DNA from: Opisthocomus hoazin
Taxonomy: Eukaryota > Chordata > Aves > Opisthocomiformes > Opisthocomidae
Direction of reading: 5' to 3'
Length of the DNA stretch: 64,000 nt
NCBI RefSeq assembly: GCF_030867145.1
Contig: NC_134421.1
Location: 24,621,979 to 24,685,978, forward strand
Under the pieces are notes generated by a model. The model was not told the origin of the DNA and searched no databases. It saw nothing but the letters and a program-made list of their open reading frames with translations. Below, piece by piece: positions 1 to 10,471 of the stretch (its first letter is position 1; every line of letters starts with the position of its first letter). A program made the translations under genes and the position numbers.

Positions 1-3000
1 ATTCAGAAGTCCTTGCTCTCTGAAACAAAACCAGTCATTATGCTGAGATCAGCATAAAATTTAATCATATTAGAGCTCCTACAAGAAGTCTTAAAGCAAG
101 CTGACACATATCCAGCAAGGCATGCATGCAGCCTTCCTGCAGGAGAGGAAAGGGAATTTAAAAAAAGAAGGCATGGAGTGGGGAAGGTATTTGCAGTTTG
201 GACTTTCTACCCCCAAAATGACCCACTACTCTTGCATGCCTTATCAGTGGAATAGCGCCCATTGGTTCTATTTTTATCATTTCAAAAGAAGCTTTTCACA
301 AGGTGTAACTACACTGCTTACTCTGAATCAGACCAGTGTCTAGCTGTCTCATTTTATACTTATTGCAGGCATGCAAACAGAATAGTGTATTTAATAATCA
401 AACCGAGAGTCTGAAACTACTAGTACCCCCTTCATCTTTCTGTGTGCATCAGCCACACAAGTAATATTCAAGACAAAGCCTAAATGGTAGCAGCAGGAAG
501 CATCTGTGGTACTCTGTCATGTTGTGGGTTTGCCAACTGTCATGCTTGAAAGCTCTTCCTGCCCAAGCAGCCAGTGCTGCAACAGAAAAAAAAAACACCA
601 AACCACCAAAAATACAGATGCAGGCTTTCTTTCTCCAGACAAAGAAGTTGCTACCCTGCTCTGGTATAGCAATGATGAACGCAGATCAATCAGCATTTAG
701 GGTTGCCTATGAAGTGGCAAAAATGTAAAGTTTTCTCTCTCTCATGTGACCCAGTCTTCTCTGTAACAATCCTGAATCTGAAGATGCTGCCATTGCTGGT
801 CAGAAGCACCTTGCCTTACTCCTGTCCCTCCAGAAACTAACCTGAGGGAAGAGTAGAATCAAGATCTCCGAGTTCTTTTAAGTGTACTAACAAAAATCTA
901 GCTCAACCTTGGTAAAATAAACTGGTGGTTCAGTCCTGACATACACGCCACAAAGGGGCAGCAGAGGAGAGAGCAATGACGTTTCTAATTCAGTGCCCAA
1001 GTCATCTCTGGACCAGTCAGGAGATAGGGAATCAAGGATCCTCTTTAGAGGATGCATGGGTGGTGTGAAGTTGGGAGACTAGCATCACGACATTGCTAAA
1101 CAAATGCACGTAGCACAGCCCTGTGCTAAGCACCTGAAGTCTCTGACGGGTCAGACCCTGGCCTCCAGCAAGCATTTAGCAGAAGAAAGTAATGCCACAG
1201 ATAAAATGTAGTATGTGTGCCAGGCTGTGTGGTCGAAGACCACCCCTGCTCCACTGAGCGCACACTTCTGCTTTCTGCATCTCTCAGGACACCATGTTCC
1301 CCCTCCTTTGCCACTGTAAACAGACTTGTTAAACTGGAAGTCGTAGTGGAGGACCCAGAAGATCAATTGGCCTGCTGACCTCCCCTTGTGATTTGTTAAC
1401 AGCTGCGTACTCCCTTCCTCCACCTGTAGTTGCAGGTGTTCAGGCACCATCAGGTTCCTTGTTTTCCAATAATACTGGTATATTGTTTTTCCTCACTTGT
1501 TTCTGTAACAACATTTGTTATCCTTTCTCATACTTTGTACCTGGCATACTGGTCCCTGGTTTCAAGCACTTGCTTTAGTTTTTCTGTTGTACCTTCACTG
1601 TTCACTCATATTTGATATATTTACATGTGTTTTCCCCTAGTCCTCCTTGGATAAGTGCAGACAAGCAAGCTTATGAAAGCAGAAAGTGAGGTAATTTCCA
1701 TTTTCCCCTCTCATCAGCAGCAGAAAAAATAAATTAGCATGAGAATCGTGATGGTGGTTGTTACTGGTTGAGCATGAGGGAGCAGCTGTATGCTGATGGA
1801 ACAAAGAAAATTAATTGTCTAAGGGTGTAGTTTGACAGCTTCTCTAAGACAATGTATTGGCTAAATATTGCCAAATGGAGCAGTCCTGCACTCAGCAGCA
1901 AGCTCCAGCCACTTAATGTGTGCCAGTTACCATTGGTCTGATCATAAAAAGAATGAATTCAATACACTAAACTGGCAGAACACTAAACCATCAACAAATA
2001 AGCAACCACCACACTACTATTCACGTTGGTTTAGCTTTCTAAACCACTTCACCCCTAGGTCAGATGACCACTAATGCCCCCATGAAAAGAAAGATTGATG
2101 GTGTCCCTTTTGGAAGCAGCTAACTACTAGATTTATTTATATCTGGTTTGGTACCACAGCTAAGCATATATATGGTACAGGGATGCAAGAAAATTCAAAG
2201 TTAACACAGTTAGTTGATTTTAAAAATGCCTGAAACGAGCTAGTCTTAAATGAGCATATTTAGACATACTGTCAATGCACAAACCTTGACACACCTTGCT
2301 GATACTGGACTGCCCATTAAGCTTCAGCCTGAGCTAGAAGACACTTAAACCAAATCTGGAATTTATCAACATAAGCAAAAGGTATTTAAAAAAACCCTTG
2401 AGTTCTGACTCAGGCCTAAACCACCCTGTGAATCCAGGTACTGCCTACAATACCTATATACCTCTTGCTGTAAACCACCGTATCCAAGGCAATGCAAGAA
2501 ACACAGAAACAGCCATTCCCTTGTTCTTCCATATGACTGATACCACCAGAACAATCCCCAACAAATAGTGGAAAACAAAAGCTACAGACATACTCAAATA
2601 CAATACTACTGGTGTGAACTTAACCAGCTAAGATGACAGAAGTGACTACTTCTGTCTTAACGTACAGGAAAAGTACAATAAGAAATCGGATCTGAACGAG
2701 GCATGACACAAAACATTGGTCGAATCTGGAACAATATCAAGATTATTGAACAGAAAATGTCATTAGCCAATTGGGACTGTTATGCTCATTTACAGGTGAT
2801 TTTAGCAATTGGCCTTACTTAAAAAACAACTCTTACAACTCTGAATTTTATATCTACATATTTGGGGGAGGTGGGGGGGCCGTAAGTATTCCTTGAAGGC
2901 ACACAAGTAGTTTCTTGGAGCCCTGAAATCAGAACTGGGAGTCAGACTTCAATTCTGTTTCTGATTTTGCTATAATCCCCCATAAAATTAGTTTCTTTGA

Positions 3001-4103
3001 CATGCACATTTTCAACAGCAGTCTTCCAATAGCCTTCACCATCATGTATGCTTCTACAGAAACATGAAAGCAAGCAACTTCCTACCTGTAGAACAACTAA
3101 TAAAATTAGAAAAATACTTCACAATCTCTCAATAAAAAGCACCATATTAATGTATCTGATTATTTTTGCTATAATATGCACATTTTGTAATTTTTCATTC
3201 AATCTCACTGATTCCCCAAAGCCTCAAGGTAACACCTATACATCCCTTTCTGCTTTGTTCCTTTAAATACAGAAAAAAAGACATTGTTGTCTTTGGTCTT
3301 CACCGGTGTATCATCAACTACCCAGCCTCACTGTTGTACTCGGGATTATTACACAGCCTTCAGTGCATGTTTCTGTCTCATACCCTGTTTGTCTGTCTAT
3401 GTACGAAGAAAAAATTTTGTATTTTTCTGAGTGTTTCTAGCAGCTTTTTGAGTTCCTGAAATATGCTGATTTATTGTAATTGGAGATGGTAAAAACAGGT
3501 GCTTCTCTACATTTTCTGTTTAAAACTAACACGCATAGTAGTTTTTCTTTTGAAAAGCTGAGTCAAGCAGGATGTATTATGGTTTTACCATGCCTTATAT
3601 TCTCTATATCTTCAGTTTCATGGCTGAAAACCTTACTCGTTCAGTTTTAATTTAGTCTGGTTTAAAACAAACCACAAGAACCTATAAAATACCTACTCAC
3701 ATGTGCAAATACCAAGTTCCTTGTTAACACTCAGCAAATAGATTTACTGCCACCTTTTATTCATAAATTTGTCAGCTAAGCCAGAATTTGGTTTTACAGA
3801 GTTTGAACCTCAATAAAAGCTACATTTTTTTTTCTAAAATTAAGTGAGGTCCAATGTCAAGACCTCATTTTTCTAGTTAAATTTCTTATTTTAGTTTCTC
3901 CTGGTCATTTATTCCATTCCTTAGTTCATTCTCCTTACCAGATTCTTTAGGTGAAGTGTTGCCTTGTGATACATATCTAAACAGATACTTCACCAAGCTA
4001 CCTATCTCCATACAGCAGTTCACTGTTCATTAGTTTTCATTGGCTCACTCTTGCAGTTAATATCCACACTATACTAGATATACTGCTATTGTTAAGCAGT
4101 AAT
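1..4103. other. Intergenic DNA upstream of POC1B, no gene recognised
   Basis: AT-rich sequence with only short chance reading frames (none over about 100 codons, none resembling a known family). I saw no splice-flanked conserved exon, RNA gene or recognisable repeat. In mammals the gene upstream of POC1B is ATP2B1, transcribed the same way, so part of this stretch could be its distal 3' flank. Nothing in the sequence itself shows that. Confidence 0.5.
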
Positions 4104-4428
4104 AATCATAGAATCATAGAATCATAGGTTGGAAAATACCTCTAAGATCATCAAGTCCAACCATCCGCCCAACACCACCATGCCTACTGAACCATATCCT
4201 GAAGTGCCACATCTACACGTTTTTTAAATACCTCCAGGAATGGTGACTCAACCACCTCCCTGGGCAGCCTGTTCCAACACCTGACCACTCTTTCAGTAAA
4301 CAAATTTTTCCTAATATCTAATCTAAACCTCCCCTCATGCAACTTTAGGCCATTGCGTCTTGTCCTGTCTCTATTTACCTGAGAGAAGAGACCAACACCT
4401 GCCTCACCAGGTATTCTATAAACACCAT
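4104..4428 (-). mobile_element. CR1 retrotransposon 3' end (5'-truncated, minus strand)
   Basis: The left edge carries three copies of the CR1 terminal 8-mer in reverse complement (AATCATAG units), then the typical CR1 3' untranslated sequence and, read on the minus strand, the end of ORF2 (a [21 protein letters not shown] stretch). 5' truncation is the usual fate of CR1 copies. No intact coding sequence remains. It lies just left of a plus-strand CR1 fragment and overlaps it in family coordinates by roughly 120 bp, so the two form an inverted pair. Confidence 0.85.
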
Positions 4429-4514
4429 TCTATATGTCATCTGCTGATACATTCATAAATTTATTCTAACCTTTGTTACACTGTACTAAATTCTTCCAGA
4501 CTTGTTCTAACCAT

Positions 4515-5330
4515 CACAAACCTGGGAAGCTGTTCACGAGTGGTGTTCCCCAGGGCTCAGTTTTAAGTCCAGTCTTGTTTAACATCTTTAGCAATGATCT
4601 GGATGAGGGGATTGAGTGCTCCCTCAATGTGTTTGCAGATGACACCAAGTTGTATGGGAGTGATGATCTGCTCGAGGGTAGGAAGAGTCTGCTGAGCGAT
4701 GTGGACAGGCTGGATCAATGGGCCGAGGCCAGCTGTATGAGTTTCAACAAGGCCAAGTGCCGAGTCCTGCACTTTGGTCACAACAACCCCATGCAACGCT
4801 ACAGGCTTGGGGAGGAGTGGCTGGAAAGATGCCCTGCAGAAAAGGACCTGGGGATGCTGGCTGACAGCCGGCTGAACATGAGCCAGCAGTGTGCCCAGGT
4901 GGCCAAGAAGGCCAACGGCATCCTGGGTTGTATCAGGAATAGTGTGGCCAGCAGGAGTAGGGAGGTGATCGTGCCCCTGTACTCGGCACTGGTGAGGCCG
5001 CACCTTGAGTACTGTTTTCAGTTTTGGGCCCCTCACTACAAGAAGGACATTGAGGTGCTGGAGTGTGTCCAGAGAAGAGCAACGAGGCTGGTGAGGGGTC
5101 TGGAGAACAAGTCTTATGAGAAGCGGCTGAGGGAGCTGGGGCTGTTTAGTCTGGAGAAGAGGAGGCTGAGGGGAGACCTTATTGCTCTCTACAACTACCT
5201 GAAAGGAGGTGGTAGTGAGGCGGGTGTTGGTCTCTTCTCCCAAGTAACTAGCGATAGGACGAGAGGCAATGGCCTCAAGTTGCATCAGGGGAGGTTTAGA
5301 TTAGATATTAGGAAAAATTTCTTTCTTCCA
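4515..5330 (+). mobile_element. CR1 ORF2 fragment: C-terminal half of reverse transcriptase (plus strand)
   Basis: An open stretch encodes the C-terminal half of a CR1 reverse transcriptase. It starts at the [18 protein letters not shown] block, passes the catalytic FADDTKL box (about 4635-4655), and runs through [37 protein letters not shown] and [11 protein letters not shown] to [11 protein letters not shown]. Reading continues past this into the next repeat without homology, so the 380-codon frame starting at 4473 is not a gene. The 5' half of ORF2 and the whole 3' tail are missing. It is a dead retrotransposon piece, though unusually free of stops, which suggests moderate age. Confidence 0.9.
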
Positions 5331-5341
5331 TATGTGGTAGA

Positions 5342-5757
5342 CTCTCCTTTTTTTGCTGAGTCCCAGCAAAACTCCCTGTTCAGCCAGGCCTATCATCTTC
5401 CCCGCTGGTTTGTCTTGTGTCACAAGGGGACAGCCTGCTCCTGTGGCTGTAAGATTTCCTCCTTGAAGAATGTCCAGCCTGCCTGGACCCCTTTGCCCTT
5501 CAGGACTCTCTCCCAGGGGACCCTCTCAACCAGCATCCTGAACAGGCCAAAGTTTGCCCTCCGTAAATCCATGGTGGTGGTTTTTCTGACCCCCCTCTTT
5601 ACTTCACCATGAACCGAGACCTCTGTCATTTCATGGTCACTAAGCCCAGGATGGCCTCCAACCAGCACATCTCCCACCAGTCCTTCTCTGTTAGTAAACA
5701 GCAGGTTTTTTGATGCAGCCCCGGACACCATTGGATTTCTAGGCTGCAAGTACACAT
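5342..5757 (-). mobile_element. CR1 ORF2 fragment: endonuclease-to-RT linker (minus strand)
   Basis: On the minus strand this encodes the CR1 ORF2 segment between the endonuclease and reverse transcriptase. The recognisable blocks are GLVGDVLVGGHPGLSDHEM, then a basic stretch, [23 protein letters not shown] and [10 protein letters not shown]. The open stretch (5420-5755) has lost the catalytic endonuclease core and all of the RT palm. Read on the minus strand it comes after the RT fragment at 5758-6612, the reverse of the order in an intact element. It is therefore a separate insertion or rearranged piece rather than part of the same copy. Confidence 0.8.
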
Positions 5758-6612
5758 TGCTGGGTCTTGTTCAGCTTTTCATCCACCAGTATCGCTAACT
5801 TCTTCTCCACAGGGCTGCTCTCAATTCATTTGTCCCCTGGTCTGTATTGGTATTGGGGATTGCCCCAGTTCAGGTGCCAGAATTTGCACTTGGCCTTGCT
5901 GAACTTCATGAGGTTTGCATGGGCTCACTCTTCAAGCCTGTCAAGGTCCCCTGGATGGCATCCCTTCCCTCTGTTGTATCAATTGCACCACTCAGCTTGG
6001 TGTCATCCACAAACTTGCTGAATGTGCACTCAATCCTACTGTCTATGTCATTAATGAAGATATTAAATAGTATTGGTCCCAAAACAAACCCTCGTGGGAT
6101 ACCACTTGTTCCTGGTTTCCATTTGGACACTAAGCCATTGACTGTAACTGTTTGGATGCTGCCATGCAGCCAATTCCTTATCCAATAGTCCATCCATGAA
6201 ATTCATACCACTAATTTAGAGGCAAGAATGTTGTGGGAGACTGTATTAAAGGCTTTACAGAAGTTCATGTAGATGACATCCATAGCTCTTCCCTTGTCCA
6301 CTGATGCAGTCACTCCATCATAGAAGGCCACTAGATTAGTCAGGACATGATTTGCCCTTGGTGTAGCCATGTTGGCTGTCTCTAATCATCTCCTCACCTT
6401 CCATATGCTTCAACATAACTTCCAGGAGGATCTGCACCGTGATCTTACTGAGCACAGAGGTGAGGCTCACTGGTCAGTAGTTCCCAAGGTCTGGGTGTGG
6501 TAATCCCTTTTCTCCAGTCACTGGGGACTTTGCCTGACTGCCATGACTTCACATATGATGAAGAATGGCTTAGCAACTACACCTGCCAGTTGCCTCAAGA
6601 CTCTGGGAGGTT
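5758..6612 (-). mobile_element. CR1 ORF2 fragment: reverse transcriptase palm, interrupted (minus strand)
   Basis: Minus-strand translation gives CR1 RT sequence: a block around WIRNWLHGSIQTVTVNG, then TSGIPRGFVLGPILFNIF, INDIDSRIECT and the catalytic box degraded to FVDDTKL (normally FADD). This is followed by the NLMKFSKAKC-like region to about 5780. Upstream (6200-6612) the reading frame is broken by stops and shifts but still shows the conserved DNA. The FVDD change and the breaks mark an old, inactive copy. Confidence 0.85.
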
Positions 6613-9264
6613 TCTGAGACTATATGTTTCTTAGACTAAAAGTAACATCATATATATTCCAAATCATTCTTGCATTTCAAATCTATATGTACCTACTTGA
6701 CACCCTTTTCTGTTTTCTTGCTGCTGTTGGCAAACAGACTTTAGTGGGATTTTTATAAGAAAATTTTTTAAAAAAGCAATGGTACTCTAGAAGTTACTTT
6801 ACAGTCTTAATATTTATTTTCATTTTGATGTAGGAGAAAAAAAGGTAGGATCAGAGGTTGGAAAGATGCTGGGAGCATAAGGTATAATGGTTCTACAACT
6901 GCAAGACAGCCTATAATTAAATTTTTGCGCCCTGAGACTACATTCTTCTCCTGCACGTAGGTGGACGAAAAACCGACAGCACACTGGCAAAGCACATCTC
7001 GCGCTCCCTCCCAGCGCCCACGGTGCACCACCGCCTGCTCGTATCGGCCAACAGCCCGAGGGCCAAAGGCCTCTCCAGGGGTCTGGGCAGCTCTGCTGAT
7101 AACACAGCTGCTCCCAATATGATGCCATGTAATTGAAGTTGGGATTCTCAGGTTTTATTAGAGTAGGTTAAGTTAAAGGTCCTCCTTTTTGATATGACAG
7201 AATTTTACATGGGCTAGTGTACTACATTTGCCCCTTGCGCACATGCATTGTATTACCTCAGTTATCACAAAATCATATGTGATCGGTGTAATTTACATGT
7301 GCATTGCAACATACGCTCACAAAGGGTAACAAGTTTGTCTATGTGTCCTTGGATTCTACACGTACTTTTACTAGGTCCTTTCCTACAGTGACCACACAGC
7401 CTGCATGAACCTTGAGTCACAGTCTTAAAGGGTTCCGCCCTACAACTGTTTGGACATATACTACCTTAACTCAGTGCCTGAGAAAAAAAAAACCTTTGCA
7501 GCTGCTGAAACCATAGCCTACTGAGACACGACACTTGGAAGATCTTTTCTGATGCACCATTTATCATTGTCATCACAGAGCAGAACAATTTAATACAGTA
7601 GATTGCACTTGTATATCCCAGAACAATTATTCTCAACCTTAAAAAGACAATGCCAGCTCATACTGTACTAAATTATTAGGAGTTATGATAATCTTAAAAT
7701 CATTCTAAAAATAAAATCTATGCATGCTAATGAGAAAAAAAATCAGCATTAAAACTATTACCTGCCAGCTTTATAACTACAATCATTACAGCTAATTATA
7801 TATCTGTGGCAAGGGAATACTTTGCTTCCCACAATCATCTGGGAGTCTTCAAAACACTCTCAGGTGAGGAGAAGCAGCAAGGAGCAGACTAACTTCGTAA
7901 GCCCTGCAATTTGAGAAACACTCTTCCAGCAATTTGTAGAAAGAGGGATGCCGCCCTCTTTCTCTCAGTAATCGCTGTCCTGCCTTTACTTTGTGCCTAT
8001 CAGCTGCCACTTTATAATTCAGGAATTTCATAGGTAGGTACAGATTTCAGTTTATTGCTACCACCCCAAAAAGAGTAAAGGATACTGAGCTGCTGGAAGT
8101 GTAGCATCACTACAAAGCAAGCAAAGGAAAGAAAAAGGAAAAAGGTTCAGTATGACTGAGAATAGTCATTTAGTCCAGCTTGTAGATAAAAGAGCATGTA
8201 CTTCCATCCAGAGGGTTTTAAGGAGTTTCCAAAACACATCTGAACCTCAGAACATAACACACCAGAAATGCTGCGATACCATAGTACACAATTACAGCAG
8301 GACAGAGGATAATGTCTCTCATTCAAAAGAAAAGAGCGAAAAGGAAAGGAGAACATGGAATAACTTAAGTTCACTCAAAGTCTGCTACGAAACCTGCTTC
8401 CTGTAGGGATAGGATCTAAACGTAGCTTGGCTGTCTCCCTGCTGAGGGGCATCGTTCACAGCTGAGAAACCCTAGGAGCAGGAGGGCAGTTGGAAAAACA
8501 GTTGAGAAACAGTGATGAAGACACCAAGTGAATTTAAGTTTAACTAGTTAACTCCCTGTTCCTGCAACATGGTAGAACGTGGGTCATTCAAGTCTTATCA
8601 TTACCAGCTTTTTTAATGCTACATCTTTACTTTGTGATAACTAAATCATGGGTGCTAACACAAAGGGATGAGTGACTGAGCCTTGTGGAAAAAACTCAAA
8701 CCAAGCCAAGAACAAATAAAGACATAAATCTGTAGCTTTACTTGGGTCCAAGTTAATGTGTCCTGTCCCACCATTTATTTTTAAAAAACAACTTCTTTTA
8801 TGTTCTGAAGCTGTAAAGGCAAATTCTCAGCCTGCATATCAACAATGTAAGGAACAAGATATTAATGGAAATCTTCTTACATACTTGCTGTGATAATTCT
8901 ACTTTTTTTCAGCGTTTTAAAAATCTTATTCTAAGTGTGCATTTCATGGTTAAACACAAATGATTGGTAACTGTCCCCCAACTGACAAACCTTACGTGTT
9001 GGCCTAATTACTGACCTGATTCTGTAGCTGTAAGGGTTTAATGTCAGATGAAATTCTGTAAAAAGTAGACTGGATTTAAAAAAAAAAAAGGGTAATTGCA
9101 GTATGAGTTACTTCTTCATGAAGACTTGCATATCCAGCGGCAGTTCTGCTGTCACAGCCCATCCTTTCGCTGATTGATGTCAACCTCTTCTTACCAGCAG
9201 AGCTATCGGAGTGAGATTGGTTCCCTTATCTAGCTTGCCATGAAGTTGCATAAACATTCACAGC
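6613..9264. other. Intergenic DNA, includes a short CpG-bearing patch
   Basis: Mostly AT-rich unique-looking sequence without a recognisable gene. About 6930-7125 stands out as more GC-rich, with some ten CpG dinucleotides (for example in CTCGCGCTC and CGTATCGGCC), in an otherwise CpG-poor region. The reading frames there (6807-7031 and 6820-7128, minus) resemble nothing I know. Confidence 0.4.
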
Positions 9265-10222
9265 ACAGTGGCAAGGTTTTGGTAGCAGGGGGACTACGGG
9301 GGTGGCTTCTGTGAGAAGCTGCAAGAAGCTTCCCCCATGTCTGATAAAGCCAGTACCAGCCAGCTCTAAGACGGACTCACCGCTGGCCAAGGCCAACCAG
9401 TCAGCAACGGTGATAGCACCTCTGTGACAACACATTTAAGAAAGGTAAGAAAAACAAAAGTCTCAGGAGAAACAGCAGGGTAGAGAGAGGAGTGAGACTA
9501 TGTGAGAGAAACAACTCTGCAGACACCAAGGTCAGTGAAGAAGGAGGGGGGGGGAAGGAGGTGCCGTAAATGTCGGAGCAGGGAGCCCTCCCTGGCAACT
9601 TGTGATGAAGACCATGGTGAGGTAGGTTGTTCCCCTGCAGCCCATGGAGGTCCACGGTGGATCAGATCTCCACCCGTAGCCCGTGGAAGGGACCCCACGC
9701 CGGAGCAGGTGGATGCCTGAAGGAAGCTGTGATTCCATGGGGAGCCCCGCGCTGGAGCAGGCTCCTGCCAGGACCTGTGGACCCGTGAAGAGAGCGAGGA
9801 GTCCACACTGGAGCAGGTTGCTGGCAGGACTTGTGACCCCGTGGGGACCCACGCTGGAGCAGCCTGTTCCTGAAGGACTGCACACCTTGGAAGGGACCCA
9901 CGCTGGGGCAGTTCGTTCGTGAAGAGCTGCAGCCCGTGGGAAGGACTCACGTTGGAAAAGTTTGTGGAGAACTGTCTCCTGTGAGAGGGACCTCACGCTG
10001 GAGCAGGGCAGAGTGTGAGGAGTCCTCCCGCTGAGAAGGAGCAGCAGAGACAACGTGTGATGTACTGACTGTAACCCCCATTCCCGTCCCCCTGCGCTGC
10101 TCGGGGGGAGGAGGGAGAGAAGCGGGAGTGAAGCTGAGCCTGGGAAGAACGGAGGGGTGGGGGGAAGGTGTTTTAAGATCTAGGTTTATTTCTCACTATC
10201 CGACTCTGATTCGATTGGTGAT
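9265..10222 (+). repeat. LTR-like avian interspersed repeat, truncated at its 3' end
   Basis: From about 9270 (TTTTGGTAGCAGGGGGACTA) to the TTTATTTCTCACTATCCGAC stretch at 10190-10210, the sequence matches my memory of a high-copy avian repeat usually classed with endogenous retroviral LTRs. I cannot confirm the family name. It has no coding capacity; the overlapping frames in all directions come from the internal repeats. The remembered consensus continues into an AATAAA-containing tail, which is missing here: homology stops at GATTGGTGATGG (about 10222) and unique promoter sequence follows. The exact edges are uncertain. Confidence 0.55.
9690..10010 (+). repeat. Internal tandem array of ~50-bp units with a GACCCACGCTGGAGCAG core
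   Basis: Seven diverged copies of the core GACCCACGCTGGAGCAG occur at roughly 50-bp intervals, near 9691, 9744, 9800, 9846, 9895, 9944 and 9990. Phrases such as CTGCAGCCCGTGG and GGCAGGACTTGTG separate them. This periodicity explains the overlapping open frames on both strands. It is part of the larger LTR-like repeat, not a gene. Confidence 0.75.
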
Positions 10223-10456
10223 GGACCAGGGCCCTGCACCTTTAAGAGGGAGTCGAGCACCTACACGACCGATAGGCGGCCCTGCGGTCCCGCCCCCCGC
10301 GGGGCGGCCGGCGAATGGGAAGGTGGCGGGGCGCGCCGTGGGCGCCGTGGATGAATTCGGCGCTCGGCCGGCCGCGCCTGGAGCGCGGGGCGTTTGACGG
10401 AGCGCCGTGCCGCTCCGCTCCGGCAGCTGCCGTTGCCTTGGCGCCGCGCTCCGCCC

Positions 10457-10471
10457 ATGGCCTGCGCGCTG
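10457..10471 (+). CDS. POC1B: POC1B exon 1 (coding part, 5 codons)
   Basis: Encodes MACAL. The ATG sits in CCGCCCATGG, with a favourable G at +4 but C at -3. Donor is CTG|GTAAGG, phase 0. It was chosen because MACALEDPTL aligns with the human start MASATEDPVL without a gap once joined to exon 2. The 5' untranslated part lies upstream and its start is unknown. The exon is too short to be found as a reading frame. Confidence 0.85.

Noticed and set aside
4563..5285. 240-codon minus-strand reading frame
   Set aside because: Antisense shadow of the CR1 RT sequence; no recognisable composition or motif.
4104..5330. Twin-priming (5' inversion) origin for the minus tail plus the plus RT segment
   Set aside because: The two parts overlap by about 120 bp in family coordinates and differ in sequence, which suits two insertions better than one inverted insertion.
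4473..5612. 380-codon plus-strand reading frame as a host gene
   Set aside because: The first part is CR1 reverse transcriptase and the last ~95 codons are antisense read-through of another CR1 piece. No intact element or host domain.
9498..10053. Several overlapping 70-170-codon frames in both directions
   Set aside because: Produced by the ~50-bp periodic GC-rich repeat, whose period and lack of stops open several frames at once.
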